64,000 bases of DNA from Halichondria panicea (taxonomy: Eukaryota; Porifera; Demospongiae; Suberitida; Halichondriidae): positions 7,518,273 to 7,582,272 of the forward strand of contig NC_087378.1 of the NCBI RefSeq assembly GCF_963675165.1, written 5' to 3'. Below the pieces are notes generated by a model. The model saw only the letters and a program-made list of their open reading frames with translations, did not search any database and had not been told where the DNA came from. Positions 58,145 through 64,000 of the stretch are shown here, piece by piece. The translations under genes and the position numbers were made by a program. The stretch's first letter is position 1. Each line of letters begins with the position of its first letter.

Positions 58145-58851
58145 CTAGCTAACTTCTACTCCAAATTTGTCAAAGTTTCTCAGAATGATACCCAGCCTTA
58201 GTGATACATTGCCCATTGCTTCGGTCCTTAAATTCTGCCTGTCCTGAGTAGTGTATATGCTTGTTTCATCTTTAAGTTCAGGGTTTCCACCAAGAAAGAA
58301 ACCTGTGCAGTGTATACAATTAATGTCTGTTATTGAGCCTCAATATTAAAGCACTTGCCAATAAACTGTTCTTTGAATGTCCCTATGGGTTTCCAAGTTA
58401 CACACTCGAGGTTGTGAATTCCAGGTACTGTTGGAACATGGCAAAAGCCATATCCATCTGAAATGTTATATAAACATTCTCAGGGTCAATCCATGATAGC
58501 ATAATTTATTCAGCTTACAAAGCTCTTGTCGTCCGAAGAAATCTTCGTGAAGGACTTGGAAATGTAGTTTTGGCCATCCTTGTAGACCTTTGCAGGCGAG
58601 GTGAATGTTGATAGGATGTGACCACTTAGCAAAGCTTCCATCCTGGACACCAAGAGCATTAGATACATAAGCTAAAATCAAGAGTGCATGACCTTACGTA
58701 CTTGAGGGTGATCTACTTGTGTTTGTCCTTCTTGGAGACCTTCCAGCACTTTCCAAGCACTGCCCAGGGTTAGCCCCCACTTGCAGCTGAGACTTCCAGA
58801 TGGAAATCCATTAGCTCCAACCAATTCTCCAATGATATGCACTTCAGCCAT
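58145..58851 (-). CDS. B9D2: B9 domain-containing protein 2
   Basis: Four exons (58851-58702, 58642-58519, 58457-58359, 58302-58145) give 176 aa (human 175). B9D2 is part of the MKS/tectonic complex at the ciliary transition zone. Visible: [101 protein letters not shown], ending [17 protein letters not shown], all close to the human protein. The third intron starts with GCAAGT: only a GC donor at 58358 keeps the frame. It starts 466 bp from the HUNK-like start, divergently. Confidence 0.96.
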
Positions 58852-59317
58852 TCTTTCCCAGAGCTTGATGTTCATAAAAATGGGCGTGGCCTGTAACAAC
58901 CCGGACATGGGGTGGATCTGGTCACGCCCCTTTACAGGCCTTAGAAAAAAGGGCGGAGATTCTAGTTGCAGCGAGCATGTGCAAGTTCTGCAGCCTTTAG
59001 GGGGGCGTAGCTCAACACAGCCAGTCTAGCTGAGTCCCGAGCATTGTAAACGTCAAGCTGCAAGAGATCTAACTCGTTATCTAATTATCGCCTATTTGTT
59101 CTAAAGGTGCTTTCTCATCAATTTGCAGCTCTCAAAGGTGAGCATTTTCGCACCTGTATAAGCATTCAGCCGACAAGACAACAGTAACAGAGCTGGAGCT
59201 GTATTCAGCCCGCAAGACAACAGTAAACTGAGCTGGAGCTGTATTTAGCTAGCAAGACAACAGTAAACTGAGCTGGAGCTGTATTCTGTGAGCTGATCTG
59301 CTACCCAGTGTGTCTTG
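58852..59317. promoter_or_regulatory. Divergent promoter B9D2 / HUNK-like
   Basis: 466 bp between start codons. The right half contains three tandem copies of about 43 bp (gacaacagtaaactgagctg core) at about 59166-59290, which would lie in the 5' UTR or core promoter of the kinase gene. I found no convincing X-box. Confidence 0.55.
59166..59290 (+). repeat. Three-copy tandem repeat upstream of the HUNK-like start
   Basis: Unit of about 43 bp (caagacaacagtaaactgag followed by ctggagctgtatt), three copies with a few differences, ending 28 bp before the ATG at 59318. Confidence 0.85.
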
Positions 59318-63844
<4,527 letters not shown>

Positions 63845-64000
63845 CTTGCACTAACTAATTACTATAATAACATGTAGAGATATTTTTGCACTTTCCATTA
63901 TGTTTTTTTGATCATACATTATACCTTTAATTATTTAATTTGTGTCTGTGTGTGTGGATGCATGCTGTTTTTATACCACCAGCCCTTGAGGTCTTTGTCA
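63845..64000. other. 3' flank of the HUNK-like gene
   Basis: AT-rich tail, likely 3' UTR and beyond. No further gene is visible before the window ends. Confidence 0.4.

Overview
The window looks like a gene-dense invertebrate animal chromosome, most likely a sponge (demosponge). It is AT-rich, its genes are compact with many 50-900 bp GT-AG introns, and short ATAATTAT-type stretches recur everywhere. The gene set is animal and ciliate-cell in character: MAPK15, STPG1, DNAAF2, B9D2, CCM2, an ICAP1-like protein, a Sam68-like STAR protein, a HUNK-like kinase and a GREB1 homologue. The organism call rests on gene architecture and base composition only. I built the exon models by hand from GT-AG sites. 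The reading phase closes in every model I call intact, and the protein lengths are close to those of the vertebrate relatives.

Layout. 1-468: 3' end of an unrecognised gene (+). 767-1747: BUB3 (+, intronless). 2292-15740: GREB1 homologue (-, 13 coding exons, about 1825 aa). 17372-20315: MAPK15 (+). 20636-21446: elongin C (-). 21607-23315: STPG1-like (+). 23447-27277: DNAAF2/kintoun (-). 27548-29475: TMEM65 (+). 29552-31282: ICAP1-like PTB protein (-). 31418-34301: CCM2 (+). 35179-38802: Sam68/KHDRBS-like (-). 39133-40527: UGDH (+, intronless coding region). About 40.7-57.8 kb: a three-copy tandem array. 58145-58851: B9D2 (-). 59318-63844: HUNK-like kinase (+).

The array is the most dynamic part. 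Each roughly 4.3-4.8 kb unit carries a small secreted-protein gene (-), MRPL13 (+), a SYCE1-like coiled-coil gene (-) and RPS20 (+). Unit 1 keeps the only intact MRPL13. Unit 3 keeps the only intact SYCE1-like gene and RPS20. The secreted-protein gene is intact in all three. The left half of unit 2 matches unit 3 and its right half matches unit 1, with the switch between about 50515 and 50526. This is the footprint of one unequal crossover in a two-copy ancestor. The units are separated by a foldback-like element with arms made of short tandem repeats.

From GREB1 to the HUNK-like gene the orientation alternates strictly, so each start faces a divergent neighbour and each end faces a convergent one. 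Two pairs stand out functionally. The ICAP1-like and CCM2 genes are head to head, 135 bp apart, and their vertebrate relatives are both partners of KRIT1. The ciliary genes MAPK15 and STPG1 each have an RFX X-box in the promoter. I found no tRNA, CRISPR array or retroviral/LTR element.
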